Notes under the pieces: model-generated
What the model was told of the DNA's origin: nothing
The model's database searches: none
Seen by the model: the letters and a program-made list of their open reading frames with translations, nothing else
Assembly (NCBI RefSeq): GCF_002214605.1
Contig: NZ_CP015193.1
Coordinates: 538,978 to 602,977 of the forward strand
Length of the DNA stretch: 64,000 bases
Origin: Thermococcus chitonophagus
Lineage (GTDB): Archaea > Methanobacteriota_B > Thermococci > Thermococcales > Thermococcaceae
Direction: 5' to 3'
Shown here: positions 1-9,033 of the stretch, in pieces
Position numbering within the stretch: position 1 is the first letter of the stretch
How the letters are laid out: each line of letters starts with the position of its first letter
Made by a program: the position numbers and the translations under genes

Positions 1-1
1 G

Positions 2-190
2 AGTGCAGATCTCATGATAGGTCAGAAGAACGTTGAAGTAGCAAAGCGGGAGCTCAAAAGGCTTGGAATAAGGCTTGTCGCTGAAGATACTGGTGGAAAG
101 GGGGGTAGAACAATTTACTTGGATTTATCCACTGGAAAGGTTCGAATGAGGAAAGTCTCAGGAGGAAAAGTTATTGAGAAAGTCTACTAG
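2..190 (+). CDS. cheD: CheD, chemoreceptor glutamine deamidase (3' end only)
   Basis: Sixty-two C-terminal residues of a reading frame that enters from the left edge. They match the end of CheD: the stretch SADLMIGQKN, then a helix, then GIRLVAEDTGGKGGRT, followed by the short beta strands that close the fold. CheD deamidates glutamines on chemoreceptors and, in archaea as in Bacillus, tunes CheA/CheC signalling. The catalytic Cys and His lie outside the window. The stop is followed 13 bases later by the chemoreceptor start, so the two are probably co-transcribed. The family call is good even from the fragment because the GG-KGGRT-type ending is characteristic. Confidence 0.85.
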   Translation, partial: SADLMIGQKNVEVAKRELKRLGIRLVAEDTGGKGGRTIYLDLSTGKVRMRKVSGGKVIEKVY

Positions 191-203
191 GGGGTGGTGA
201 AGG

Positions 204-2450
204 ATGGAGTTCAAGAAGAAAGTTGCAGGGACAGTCATTGTAGGGATGCTATTACTTGCACTAATTTCAGGAGCACTAATGCTTTACGGTTCAAAGAGGG
301 CAGCTAAAAGTGCTACAGAAAGAGTATTACCGGTAATGCAGAATTTCGCAGAGAAGGAGGTTTTGGCAGAAGTCAACAGAATAGGTGGGCAGTTTGATGC
401 ATTCTTTGAAGAAATAATAGCCCTGGGAAAAGTAGCTCAGAATATGGTATTAAATTCCCTGCAAGATATGAAAACAATTTATGGAACAGACTTTGGAGAG
501 CCAGGCTATGACAAAGTTCTAAGGATGCTGTTATTAAGCAGGTTTAAGTTGATTCAAGAAGCTGAGCCTAGGATATACTATGTCTACTTTGGAGACATAA
601 ATGGAAATATGTACATGTACCCTCCAGAGGAACTTCCTCAGGGTTACGACCCAAGAGAGAGGCCATGGTATAAAAAGGCAGTTGAGGCAGGTCACGCAGT
701 CTTTACTGACCCCTACCCAGATGCCACAACAGGAAAGTGGGTAATCACATATGCGATTCCGGTATACTACAATGGCCAGCTGATAGGGGTTATTGGGCTT
801 GACGTGTTTATAGACACGCTTGTCAAAGAAATAAAAGAATCTAAGGTTGGGAAAACAGGTTACGCCTTTATATTAAACAAAGATGGTCTTACAATAGTAC
901 ATCCAAACGAGGAATACATAATGAAGCTCAACGTGAACGACTATCCTCAGCTTAAGCCTATAGCCGACTTCCTCAAGAGTGGCAAGGAGGAGGGAATAAT
1001 AACCTATGAATGGCAAGGAGTAAAAGTAATAGCTGCGGGTAGGAAGATTAAGGGCGTTGATTGGTACGTGTTTGCGAGAGCCCCAGAAGAGGAAATCACT
1101 GGGCCTGCACTGAATGCTATTTCCCTAATGGAGAAGGACATGCAGAAGAGCGCGCTACTGACGGTTGCAATATTAATAATACTTGCAATAGCGTTCATCG
1201 TGATTATGTACAGGATCATTGCTTCATCTCTAAAGCCGCTCATAAGCCTGGCCGATGTTGCTCAAGCGCTTGCTGAGGGTAAATTGAGTGAAGTTAGGGA
1301 GAAGCTCTCGAGAATCAGGTACCTTGAGAATGACGAAATTGGTGCACTCATAAGAGCATTTGAGGCAGTAGGAAAAGACATGATAGGGGCCCTACAGGCA
1401 ATAAGCCAGAGACTGGAGAGGTTAGCCGAGGGAGATTTGAGTAACGGCCTGAGCGTTGAAGCTAAAGGTGAACTTAGAGAAGTCATTGAAGACGTCAAAA
1501 CAGTGACTCAGAAACTCAAAGAGACCATGGGAGCCCTAGTTGAAATGACGAATGAGCTTGAAAAGAAAGCGAATGTCCTTGCTCAAGTTGCTAATGATGT
1601 GACAGAATCAATAAACCAAGTTACAGAGGCGATCCAGCAAGTTAGTACCGAAGCACAGAGGCAACAAGAGACTATTAACGAGATAACAGAGGGAGTAAGG
1701 CTCGTCTCACAGGTCAGCGAGGAGAGCGTTAGGGCTATGGATGAGTTTGAAACGGCTGTCAATGAAGTCGTCAACATAGCCAATGAGGGTAGCAAGAAGG
1801 GAGACGAAGCTCTCCAGAGGATAAGTGATATCCAGGAGATGATGAATGCAATCGAGGAATCAGTAAGTAAGGTTGCTGAGATGAGTAGGAACATTGAGGA
1901 GATAACAAACGTAATCACCAACATAGCTGAACAGACTAACCTTCTGGCATTAAACGCGGCAATTGAAGCTGCTAGAGCAGGAGAAGCTGGTAGAGGGTTT
2001 GCAGTAGTCGCTCAGGAGATTAGAAAGCTTGCCGAGGAGAGTAAGCAGGCGGCTGATAACATTAAGAGCATAATTGACCAGATTACTGACGAAATAAGAG
2101 AAGCAGTTGAAACAACGAAGAAAGGAGTACAGGTCATTGGAGAATCCTCCGATACGCTCAGGGATTCAATAAGCTACCTTGGTAACATAGCAGAGTTACT
2201 TCAAGAAACAAGTGACAGAATGGGTAATGTTAAGTCCCAGATAGTTAAGACACAAGAAGAGATCGAAAATGCACTTAGAGCTCTTGAGAACCTCGCTGCA
2301 AGCGCTGAAGAAACCACCGCAAGTGCAGAAGAAGTCAGCTCTGCGATGGAAGAGCAAACTGCTGCTATTGAAGAACTTAGAAGGGCCTCCCAGGATCTCA
2401 AAGACATCGTGGACAGGCTGAGGGCAGTTATATCAAAGTTTAAGCTTTAG
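204..2450 (+). CDS. mcp: Methyl-accepting chemotaxis protein with dCache sensor domain
   Basis: A 748-residue transmembrane chemoreceptor. Membrane segment 1 is at about residues 9-29, followed by a roughly 285-residue extracellular domain of dCache type (for example the RPWYKKA motif typical of the family), membrane segment 2 at about 317-338, a HAMP linker, and a long cytoplasmic coiled-coil hairpin. The signalling tip, with [19 protein letters not shown], sits near residues 575-600. Glu/Gln pairs in the flanking helices ([11 protein letters not shown]) are candidate methylation sites. The start has a clear GGTGA ribosome site at 195-199. It lies between cheD and cheF, so it should signal through CheA/CheY to the archaellum. 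The ligand cannot be read from the sequence; small organic acids or amino acids are usual for dCache. Confidence 0.95.
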   Translation: MEFKKKVAGTVIVGMLLLALISGALMLYGSKRAAKSATERVLPVMQNFAEKEVLAEVNRIGGQFDAFFEEIIALGKVAQNMVLNSLQDMKTIYGTDFGEPGYDKVLRMLLLSRFKLIQEAEPRIYYVYFGDINGNMYMYPPEELPQGYDPRERPWYKKAVEAGHAVFTDPYPDATTGKWVITYAIPVYYNGQLIGVIGLDVFIDTLVKEIKESKVGKTGYAFILNKDGLTIVHPNEEYIMKLNVNDYPQLKPIADFLKSGKEEGIITYEWQGVKVIAAGRKIKGVDWYVFARAPEEEITGPALNAISLMEKDMQKSALLTVAILIILAIAFIVIMYRIIASSLKPLISLADVAQALAEGKLSEVREKLSRIRYLENDEIGALIRAFEAVGKDMIGALQAISQRLERLAEGDLSNGLSVEAKGELREVIEDVKTVTQKLKETMGALVEMTNELEKKANVLAQVANDVTESINQVTEAIQQVSTEAQRQQETINEITEGVRLVSQVSEESVRAMDEFETAVNEVVNIANEGSKKGDEALQRISDIQEMMNAIEESVSKVAEMSRNIEEITNVITNIAEQTNLLALNAAIEAARAGEAGRGFAVVAQEIRKLAEESKQAADNIKSIIDQITDEIREAVETTKKGVQVIGESSDTLRDSISYLGNIAELLQETSDRMGNVKSQIVKTQEEIENALRALENLAASAEETTASAEEVSSAMEEQTAAIEELRRASQDLKDIVDRLRAVISKFKL

Positions 2451-2487
2451 TTTTTCCCTATTTCATAATTTTTGGGAGGTGATGTGA

Positions 2488-3246
2488 ATGGATATCCTAA
2501 CAATAATTGTCTTGGTGGTCGCGGTAGTAATTGCAGTGCTACTATCTTCAATGCTAATATCCAGCATGCTTTCAAAGCAGATGAGAGCTATCCAAGCAAT
2601 GATAGCGACCAGTACCCTTGAAACACCAACTAGAGAAGTTACTACTCCAACGAAGTCCATTGGAAGCAAAAAGGCTGAGGAAAGCTTTGAAAAAGAAAGA
2701 AAGAAGGTTTTCCAGGGAGGAGTTAATGAGGAAGAGATCCTTAAGAAGTTGAAGCAAGTTATAGACGAGAAAGTGCAAAATGTGCTGAATGAGGCTAAGC
2801 GGAAGAAAGAGAGACTACTAATGTTGCTTGATGTTGCAAGGGGATACGCTCTAGGTTTCATAAGCGAGGACGAATATAATGCATTCCTTATGAAAGTCTT
2901 GGCGGAACTTGATGAGTTCAAAAGACTATGGCTTGCAAGGTTTCCCTCTCAAAGTGATAGGGACAGACTAAACCAGATGATAAGCTACGTTGCTAGAACT
3001 AAACTGCCCATAGAAGTCAGGGAAAAGGGAAAAGAAAGAACAATAACTTTATCTCCCGATGAAGCGCTTATAAGGATAACCTCAAACATCAACAGCGCAC
3101 TTTCAATACTAGATGATCTTATAAAGAAGAGGGGTGAAAATCCTGCCGTAACGCCACTTGAAATCCAACTTAGTCAAGAAGTTGAAAAGTTGAGAAAGAA
3201 AGTGGAGCAACTTGAGGCGAGGCTTCAAGAACTAGAGGCCCTCTAA
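2488..3246 (+). CDS. Membrane-anchored coiled-coil protein in chemotaxis operon
   Basis: A 252-residue protein I do not recognise as a named family. Residues 2-28 form a single strongly hydrophobic membrane segment with almost no N-terminal tail. The rest is charged and cytoplasmic, with a helical middle and a C-terminal heptad-rich coiled coil (QEVEKLRKKVEQLEARLQEL). A strong GGGAGGTGA ribosome site precedes the ATG. It is sandwiched between the chemoreceptor (37-base gap) and cheF (13-base gap), so it is likely part of the taxis operon, perhaps as a scaffold near receptor arrays or the archaellum base. That role is inference from position only. Confidence 0.75.
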   Translation: MDILTIIVLVVAVVIAVLLSSMLISSMLSKQMRAIQAMIATSTLETPTREVTTPTKSIGSKKAEESFEKERKKVFQGGVNEEEILKKLKQVIDEKVQNVLNEAKRKKERLLMLLDVARGYALGFISEDEYNAFLMKVLAELDEFKRLWLARFPSQSDRDRLNQMISYVARTKLPIEVREKGKERTITLSPDEALIRITSNINSALSILDDLIKKRGENPAVTPLEIQLSQEVEKLRKKVEQLEARLQELEAL

Positions 3247-3259
3247 TGGGGGCACAAAT

Positions 3260-4285
3260 ATGGCGATAGCTGAAACTAGAGTTAAAGTGGCTATTCAGTC
3301 CTCTTGGAAAAGCCTGAGGGGGGTTAGTTGGAGAGATGCCATAGCCCAGTTAGACTCGGATAGGCTTATAATAAAATATCTAAAAATGGGCGAGGTAGTT
3401 GGCGAGGACAGTTTTCCATTTTCGGCGTTGAGTGATATTAATGTTAGGATACCTGATGAAGTTAAGCTAAATCCTGAGAAAGAACACTTTGGAATGAAAT
3501 TCTATATCCCCACGAGAGGAGAACTCCTTCTTATTCTAACGATAGAGGAAAATCTCCTCATATATGACGAAAAGAAGTTTTTGGAGTTCATACACAAGAT
3601 ATTTGAAACGCTAATCAATGGAAAGCCTGCAATGATACAGCTCGCGAGGATAGTTGGTGGAGCAATAAATATGGAGTCTAAGTGGCAGAAAGGATGGCTT
3701 AGGGTAGTTAAGGTAAAATCAGCCAGGACACAAAAGACTGAAAGGAGTGTCGTTGTTATTACTGAGGAAAAGAAGCCAGTTTCAATATTCTCGGATATTG
3801 AGGATATAGAAATTGAGGAAGTCGATATGGATGGCAAGAAAGTTAGAGCGTGGAAGATAAGACACTATCACATTAACCAGAGTGTTACATCTTATCTCTA
3901 TATCCCCGAAAGACAAACTCAATTGTTCGTGCTTAGATACCTTCTAAAATACAACCCTGGGTTAATGGAGTTTATAATGAAGATAGCGGATGACTTTCCA
4001 ACGCTGAAAGCAGAGTTTCAGGAGTTCATGGAGAGAGAATTAAAGGAACTTGAGGCTTTAGATGAAATGGAAAAGCAGATATTGGTGGCCCTTTACTCTG
4101 GAATAGATCCTTTAGAGTTGCACCAATTCTTGGGCGTTAGTGAGAAGGAAATTGAGGAAATATATGATAGAATGATTGACAAGGGGCTTTTGAAGATTGT
4201 TATGATCCGAAAAGTTGTTGATTTAACAAACGAGGGAAGAAGGCTAGTAAACAAACTACTCAAGTACGGACTTGTTTCAATGTAA
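3260..4285 (+). CDS. cheF: Taxis protein CheF (DUF439 family)
   Basis: A 341-residue archaeal-only protein of the DUF439/CheF family. CheF links phosphorylated CheY and the Che machinery to the archaellum motor; in Halobacterium its loss abolishes tactic switching. The N-terminal two thirds are a beta-rich CheF core (residues 1-250, containing VSWRDAIAQLDSDRLIIKYL). The last 80 residues (EMEKQILVALYSGIDPLELHQFLGVSEKEIEEIYDRMIDKGLL) look like a winged-helix module. The gene ends the chemotaxis transcript and overlaps the 3' end of the opposing DUF257 gene by 26 bases. Family assignment is by sequence pattern; the function is carried over from haloarchaea. Confidence 0.85.
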   Translation: MAIAETRVKVAIQSSWKSLRGVSWRDAIAQLDSDRLIIKYLKMGEVVGEDSFPFSALSDINVRIPDEVKLNPEKEHFGMKFYIPTRGELLLILTIEENLLIYDEKKFLEFIHKIFETLINGKPAMIQLARIVGGAINMESKWQKGWLRVVKVKSARTQKTERSVVVITEEKKPVSIFSDIEDIEIEEVDMDGKKVRAWKIRHYHINQSVTSYLYIPERQTQLFVLRYLLKYNPGLMEFIMKIADDFPTLKAEFQEFMERELKELEALDEMEKQILVALYSGIDPLELHQFLGVSEKEIEEIYDRMIDKGLLKIVMIRKVVDLTNEGRRLVNKLLKYGLVSM

Positions 4286-4964
4286 ATAGCAGACTCATGA
4301 TAGTTGGAGTTGTTATCTCTATTGTTCTTTTTATAATCCCAACTATTGGCATTTTTTCAACTCTGAATACTCCCGCCCCTTCTCTAGGCTCAGCTTTAAC
4401 TACTGTAGTCGCTATTCTCTCAAGCTCTGGTAGGGGATCTAGTGGGAGCTTTTTTGTGACACTGGTGTCAATTACATAGATTGTTATGATCTTCTTATGC
4501 CCTAATAGTTTTTGTGTTTCAATTATTATCTGATAGAATTCGCTAAATCTTGAGAGCAAGGCCATTAGTCTTTCACACCCTAGGACTAGAACAATAACAC
4601 TCTCCTTCTTGTCCTTTAAGTACTCTTCAAGAACGTCTCTGTATCTCTTTACATAGAGTAGATGCTCTCCGGCAACGCTAATTCTTTTTATGACCTTTCC
4701 AACATTAATTGTACCTCCAACCTTTATTACGGGAGTTTCTTGGAATATGTCTTGGAAGCCAAGTATCTTGAGGTGCTCTGAGAATACATGCAGTGTGTCG
4801 AGCATGTCAACTATAACGAGTTCTCTGCCCCTGAGCTCTGAATATTTCTCTAATAGGACTGCAAAGAATTCTGGGCCATAAGAACTTGATTCAGCTTTCA
4901 TTAGTACTAGTTCCCCTGGGTTAAGAGTGTCAAGTAAGTTAAAAAGTTCATTCATGGACTCCAT
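4260..4964 (-). CDS. DUF257 family protein (degenerate RecA/KaiC-like)
   Basis: A 234-residue cytosolic protein of the Thermococcales-restricted DUF257 family. It shares the block DxLDTL ... LG ... PVIKVGGxIxVGxV with the protein at 26777-27439, so the two are clear paralogues. The start of the fold, LNPGELVLMKAESSSYGPEFF, resembles the beginning of a KaiC/RecA domain whose Walker A lysine has been lost, so nucleotide hydrolysis is unlikely. I chose the ATG at 4964 because GGTGTGGGG sits just upstream and a TATA element lies at about 5002-5010; an in-frame TTG at 4982 would fall almost at the transcription start. It converges on cheF. The function is unknown. Confidence 0.75.
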   Translation of the reverse strand: MESMNELFNLLDTLNPGELVLMKAESSSYGPEFFAVLLEKYSELRGRELVIVDMLDTLHVFSEHLKILGFQDIFQETPVIKVGGTINVGKVIKRISVAGEHLLYVKRYRDVLEEYLKDKKESVIVLVLGCERLMALLSRFSEFYQIIIETQKLLGHKKIITIYVIDTSVTKKLPLDPLPELERIATTVVKAEPREGAGVFRVEKMPIVGIIKRTIEITTPTIMSLLFTLKQVRT

Positions 4965-5000
4965 AAGAGTCCCCCACACCAAAACTTATGAATGCAGGGG

Positions 5001-5011
5001 ATATTTAAGGT
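5001..5011 (-). promoter_or_regulatory. TATA element for DUF257 gene
   Basis: The minus strand reads CCTTAAATAT here, with a GGGAAA stretch just upstream as a BRE. It is about 25 bases ahead of the inferred transcript start near 4980 and overlaps the stop codon of the glycerate kinase gene, so the DUF257 gene has its own promoter. Confidence 0.5.
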
Positions 5012-6300
5012 TTCCCAATTATTGCAATAACTATTGAGTTTACATTGGTGCCTGTTGGTCCCGTAAAAAGTAGGGCCCCAACTTTCTTTAGGGTTTCATA
5101 GGCATTATGAGTAAATAATTCCTTCTCGACGTCAATTCCTGCGTTTCTCAGCTTTTCATACGTTTCTCCATCAACTATTCCTCCAGCGGCGTCAGTTGGT
5201 CCGTCTGTTCCGTCTGTGTCGAATGCGACTATAGTAACGTTAAGGCCAGCTATCTTCCTTGAAGCACTAAGAGCTATTTCCTGATTTGGTCCCCCCTTTC
5301 CACTTTCTCCTCTAATTGTTACTGTTGTTTCTCCTCCGAACACTAAAACTACTGGGGGCTTAAAGGGCCTTTTTCTTTCAAGGATCTCCCTAGCTATAGA
5401 TGATATAAAGATCCCTGCTTCTCTTGCTTCACCCTCTAAAACTGTGGTTAGAATATGAGCGTCGAATCCCCTCTCTTTGGCTTTCCTTACAATTGCCTCA
5501 CAGGACTTGGAATTGCTTGCCACTAGGAAGTTGTATATGTTTGGAAGATCCTCTTTCAGAGTTTCTTCAATTTCTCCCTTTAATCCCTTCTCTATTACCA
5601 TTCTAACACTTTCTGGTATTTCCTCCCATATTCCATACAGTTTAAGTATCCTTTCTGCATCTCTAAAAGTCGTTGGATCTTTAACCGTCGGGCCCGAGGC
5701 TATAGCTTCCAAGTTGTCTCCCACGACATCTGAGATTATAAGAGCTATTCCAATACCTTTAATTCTCTTTGCAAGTTTTCCTCCCTTGACCTTTGATATG
5801 TGCTTTCTTACGGTATTTATCTCATGGATCGTTGCTCCACTTTTTATTAGAAGTTCGTTTGTTTTCTTTAGATCTTCGAGGGTTATTCCCTCTTCTGGGA
5901 GCTCGAAAAGTGCTGATCCTCCACCTGAAATAAGGATAAATACTATGTCCTCTTCTCTTACCTTGCTAAGAAGCTTGAGTGCCTCCTCAGCACCTTTTAT
6001 CGAATTTTCATCAGGAATTGGGTGCCCTGCTTCTATGACTTTCACAGTCCTTAAAGGCCTTCCATAGCCGTACTTGGTTACTGCAATGCCCTCTTTGACT
6101 TCGACAGTGTCCTCTACAGCTCTAGCCATCTCGCAGGCAGCTTTCCCAAAGGCTATAACGTAAATATCTCCGCTTTTTGTAAACTCCTTTCCATTTACGA
6201 TCAACTTATTTCCCTGTACTGCTATTGCCCGTTTTACTGCCTTATATGGATCGGCGGCATTTATTGCTTCTTTAACGAGTTCTAATGCCAGTTCCTTCAT
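5005..6300 (-). CDS. gck: Glycerate 2-kinase (MOFRL family)
   Basis: A 431-residue enzyme that phosphorylates D-glycerate with ATP to 2-phosphoglycerate, feeding it to enolase. It has the N-terminal GCKA fold (IAFGKAACEMARAVE; glycine-rich ISGGGSALFELP near residue 125) and the C-terminal MOFRL domain (VLVFGGETTVTIRGESGKGGPNQEIALS, then FDTDGTDGPTDAAGGIVD). Length and motifs are typical of the Pyrococcus enzyme. The ATG is preceded by GGGGTGAGAAG. It starts 11 bases after the RNA ligase stop, so both belong to one minus-strand transcript, although no functional link between them is obvious. Confidence 0.95.
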   Translation of the reverse strand: MKELALELVKEAINAADPYKAVKRAIAVQGNKLIVNGKEFTKSGDIYVIAFGKAACEMARAVEDTVEVKEGIAVTKYGYGRPLRTVKVIEAGHPIPDENSIKGAEEALKLLSKVREEDIVFILISGGGSALFELPEEGITLEDLKKTNELLIKSGATIHEINTVRKHISKVKGGKLAKRIKGIGIALIISDVVGDNLEAIASGPTVKDPTTFRDAERILKLYGIWEEIPESVRMVIEKGLKGEIEETLKEDLPNIYNFLVASNSKSCEAIVRKAKERGFDAHILTTVLEGEAREAGIFISSIAREILERKRPFKPPVVLVFGGETTVTIRGESGKGGPNQEIALSASRKIAGLNVTIVAFDTDGTDGPTDAAGGIVDGETYEKLRNAGIDVEKELFTHNAYETLKKVGALLFTGPTGTNVNSIVIAIIGKP

Positions 6301-6311
6301 CTTCTCACCCC

Positions 6312-7454
6312 TTAGTCAACGAAGGCCTTTCCTCCAATTAACTCTCTAATTTCACTTGTAGCATCTGAATAAACCCTCTTGAAGGTTACCCTCCACATGC
6401 CGTTACTTAGTTCTTCTATATCAACTATTTCTATGTTGAGGCCAAGCTTTTCGAAGTGTGTTACCATTTTGTATGCTGTCTCTATCTTCTTTACCCTTAT
6501 TTTGAAGACTTCGGCAATATCCTCTCCCTGTTCAACATCGAGTATGCTTTCAACGAGGGGCTGGAGTAATGCCATCCCTAAGTCTTCGGCGAGCTTTCTT
6601 AGGCTCTCTCCCTTTAGCCTCTTTTCTGCAATATAAAATGCTAGCCTTGAGATTCTGCTTGTAAAGTATCCTGGGGGCAGTTCGTAGAAGACTCTTGCCC
6701 CTATCCTTATGTCGTTGATGTTAGCGAAGGGCGTAACGTATTTTACAATCCTCTTCATGTCAGGACTTTTCATGACTATGCCCTCTCTTCCCTCCCTGCT
6801 CAGTCTCTCTATTAGCTCGTATAACTCCCCCAAGTCATTTCGCGTGAACTTTCCGAACACTTCAACATGGGGAATTCCATACTCCTCCGCTATTTTGAGC
6901 CTTTCTTCAACTGGTAAACTCTTTCCAGTGCCCTTTTCCTGAACGTCAAAGAGAAAGAACATTATGTCTTCCTTAACGTATGGGGGTCCTTCAACAAGGT
7001 ACGGACTTTCAGGACCTGCCATTTCCCCAACAAGGATTAGATTTGGATTATCTTTAAAGAACTCTTCAGGTACGAAGTCAGCTATCCTCTCTGTTGTAAA
7101 GGGGCAGATAAAACCTCCTCTAGTTATCGCCACTATTTTGTCATTGACTTTGGCAACCCTTACATTGTAACCATCGACCTTCTCTTCGACGTAGAATTCC
7201 CTGTTCTTGAAGGCTCTTCTTATACCTTCTTCTAGATTAACGACCCTCTTTATATGGGGAAACCCTAAGATTACTTCCCTCTCATTAAAAATCACAGTGC
7301 CCCTTCTAAGCTTACCTGCTGAATCTTTGAACCTTAAATACCTAATTCCATCGAATTCGTCTTCAACTATTCCTCCTTTCATTTCTAAAGTTTCTATCCT
7401 CTCTTGGGATACTCCAAGCTTTAGGAGTATTTCCTTAAACTTACTGCTGACCAT
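6312..7454 (-). CDS. ATP-dependent RNA ligase (Rnl3 type)
   Basis: A 380-residue homodimeric-type archaeal RNA ligase related to the P. abyssi and Methanothermobacter enzymes, which join or circularise 5'-phosphate RNA ends. The nucleotidyl-transferase motif I is EEKVDGYNVRV, whose Lys (about residue 94) forms the AMP adduct. Further motifs are visible: GEMAGPESPY, FFLFDVQEK (motif IIIa), and EGIVMKSPD ... KYV (motifs IV and V). The C-terminal 110 residues form the helical dimerisation and accessory domains. The ATG at 7454 follows a GGTGGGAATGT site. A TATA-like TTTATAACC lies near 7502-7508 on this strand. The RNA substrates in the cell are unsettled. Confidence 0.92.
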   Translation of the reverse strand: MVSSKFKEILLKLGVSQERIETLEMKGGIVEDEFDGIRYLRFKDSAGKLRRGTVIFNEREVILGFPHIKRVVNLEEGIRRAFKNREFYVEEKVDGYNVRVAKVNDKIVAITRGGFICPFTTERIADFVPEEFFKDNPNLILVGEMAGPESPYLVEGPPYVKEDIMFFLFDVQEKGTGKSLPVEERLKIAEEYGIPHVEVFGKFTRNDLGELYELIERLSREGREGIVMKSPDMKRIVKYVTPFANINDIRIGARVFYELPPGYFTSRISRLAFYIAEKRLKGESLRKLAEDLGMALLQPLVESILDVEQGEDIAEVFKIRVKKIETAYKMVTHFEKLGLNIEIVDIEELSNGMWRVTFKRVYSDATSEIRELIGGKAFVD

Positions 7455-7501
7455 ACATTCCCACCGAAGAAACTTCTCTTTGGGGTATTTTAAGTCGTAG
7501 G

Positions 7502-7543
7502 GTTATAAACTGCAAAAATTTTATTAATTGTACATTGTTTATA
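7502..7543. promoter_or_regulatory. Divergent promoters for RNA ligase and Dac
   Basis: The 120-base gap between the RNA ligase and the deacetylase holds two TATA-like elements: TTTATAACC read on the minus strand near 7502-7508, and TTTATAAGTG read on the plus strand near 7535-7543. The plus one precedes a GGAGGTG ribosome site at 7561-7567. Confidence 0.5.
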
Positions 7544-7574
7544 AGTGAAGGAAATTTGTAGGAGGTGCGCTGAA

Positions 7575-8378
7575 ATGTTCGAGGAGATAAATGATTTTGA
7601 GACTGCCTTTAAGAGATTACTCAATGAAGTCCTTGAATTCGATCTCCAGAATCCACTAAAAGACGTAAAGAAGGTTCTTTGTATTGAACCTCATCCTGAT
7701 GACTGTGTTATAGGAATGGGAGGGACAATTAAGAGGCTAACGGACAGGGGGATTGAGGTGATATACATCTGCATGACTGATGGTTACATGGGGACTACTG
7801 ATGAGAACATAACAGGACATGAATTAGCTCAAATCAGGAGAAAAGAAGAAGAGGAAAGTGCAAAAATGCTTGGGGTAAAGAAAATTTACTGGCTCAATTA
7901 CAGGGACACGGAGTTACCTTATTCTCGAGAAGTTAGGAAAGATCTTGTTAAGATAATAAGAAAAGAGAAGCCAGATGGGGTGTTTCTCCCCGATCCATGG
8001 TTGCCGTATGAAGCTCATCCTGATCATAGAGCTACTGGATTCTTAGCTTTAGATGCGGTAGCATTCTCACCGCTCCCCAACTTCTCAAATATTGATCTTG
8101 ATATAGGACTAAAACCACATTCAGTCTCATTTATAGGTCTTTATTATACAAGCAGGCCAAACTATTTTGTTGACATAACCGACGTCATGGATCTAAAACT
8201 CAAAGCCATTAGGGCCCATAAAAGCCAATTCCCTGATGACATCTGGGAAACTTGGGAACCTTTCCTTAGAACTGTGGCCTTATACTATGGGCAGAAGGCG
8301 GGAGTTAAGTATGCAGAGGGATTCAGAATAATGCCAGGGCTCTTTTATCACATCACGCCCTTTGCTGAACTTATATGA
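7575..8378 (+). CDS. dac: Diacetylchitobiose deacetylase (PIG-L family)
   Basis: A 267-residue zinc-dependent deacetylase close to the P. horikoshii Dac, which removes an acetyl group from diacetylchitobiose or GlcNAc during chitin degradation. The family signature PHPDD (zinc-binding His and Asp, with the second Asp catalytic) is near residue 39, and the third zinc ligand is in EAHPDHR near residue 150. The ATG at 7575 is chosen because GGAGGTG lies 7 bases upstream and the known enzyme also begins MFEE; a GTG at 7545 would add ten residues without support. The 3' end overlaps the opposing PIN gene by 8 bases. In Thermococcales the partner enzymes are an exo-glucosaminidase and a chitinase, absent here. 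Confidence 0.93.
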   Translation: MFEEINDFETAFKRLLNEVLEFDLQNPLKDVKKVLCIEPHPDDCVIGMGGTIKRLTDRGIEVIYICMTDGYMGTTDENITGHELAQIRRKEEEESAKMLGVKKIYWLNYRDTELPYSREVRKDLVKIIRKEKPDGVFLPDPWLPYEAHPDHRATGFLALDAVAFSPLPNFSNIDLDIGLKPHSVSFIGLYYTSRPNYFVDITDVMDLKLKAIRAHKSQFPDDIWETWEPFLRTVALYYGQKAGVKYAEGFRIMPGLFYHITPFAELI

Positions 8379-8820
8379 GCTCTTTTTCTACCATTAACTC
8401 TACTTCTTTTAGAAATTTATTGAGAGGCATTGTATCCAAGCCAAACCTTCTTATCGGGTCATATCTCTTTGCATCGTCTGCAATTAAGAGGCTTCCTGTT
8501 TGAATGGCTGTTGCTGCGGTCAATATATCCTCTATGTCTAAAATTATACCCTTTCTGAGCAGGTTTGCTTCAATTTGTGATGCCCTAATGATTATATCTT
8601 CGGTTAATGGGACTATCGTGTAAATATCTTTAAGGATATCAAATTCAAGCTCAACGTTTTTCTTAAGGTATGCCCTTGCTGTTAGGTACCTGTATATTGT
8701 GACTATTGATAAATTAACGTTAAACTTTGCCAGGGTTATCTCGAGTATCCTTTTTCTACTCTTCGAATGCATCTTTAGGAGGGCAGCACTATCAAATGTA
8801 ATTTCTGGAGGAAGTGGCAT
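8371..8820 (-). CDS. vapC: PIN-domain protein, VapC-like toxin
   Basis: A 149-residue PIN-domain protein matching the gene position of the structurally known P. horikoshii PIN protein between the deacetylase and the GH1 enzyme. Acidic metal ligands are visible in [11 protein letters not shown] (Asp near residue 10), an internal Glu/Asp pair ([13 protein letters not shown], near residue 97) and IADDAKRYD (near residue 115). VapC proteins are ribonucleases that usually cut tRNA or rRNA. The small ribbon-helix-type gene directly upstream, 3 bases away, fits a cognate antitoxin. Toxicity itself is inferred from this arrangement. Confidence 0.8.
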   Translation of the reverse strand: MPLPPEITFDSAALLKMHSKSRKRILEITLAKFNVNLSIVTIYRYLTARAYLKKNVELEFDILKDIYTIVPLTEDIIIRASQIEANLLRKGIILDIEDILTAATAIQTGSLLIADDAKRYDPIRRFGLDTMPLNKFLKEVELMVEKELI

Positions 8821-8823
8821 GAT

Positions 8824-9033
8824 TCAACTCTCCTTTTTCTTTTTGATTATACTGATAAGGGTTTCAGCTTCATCGTCATTCATTACTACTTTGTCGACTT
8901 TCTTATCAAGTTCAACTAAGTGCCATGTCTCTATAAGTTTTTGGAGTACTTCGTCATATGATCTGGCTTCTAGCTTGTCCTTTAGCATTTTAATTTTCTT
9001 CCAAGTGCTTTCATCAACGGCTATAGTCTTCAT
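8824..9033 (-). CDS. vapB: VapB-like antitoxin
   Basis: A 69-residue charged protein beginning MKTIAVDESTWKKIKMLKDKL, the pattern of VapB antitoxins of thermophilic archaea: an N-terminal beta strand and two helices for DNA binding, then a helical tail ending in lysines that would wrap the PIN partner. It ends 3 bases before the PIN gene and its ATG overlaps the stop codon of the GH1 gene by 4 bases, so GH1, antitoxin and toxin can be read from one transcript. The antitoxin role is inferred from position and length. Confidence 0.7.
   Translation of the reverse strand: MKTIAVDESTWKKIKMLKDKLEARSYDEVLQKLIETWHLVELDKKVDKVVMNDDEAETLISIIKKKKES

Noticed and set aside
5477-6067. A 196-codon plus-strand frame opposite glycerate kinase
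   Set aside because: Antisense to a clear enzyme gene, with Ser/Pro/Leu-rich shadow composition and no start signal.
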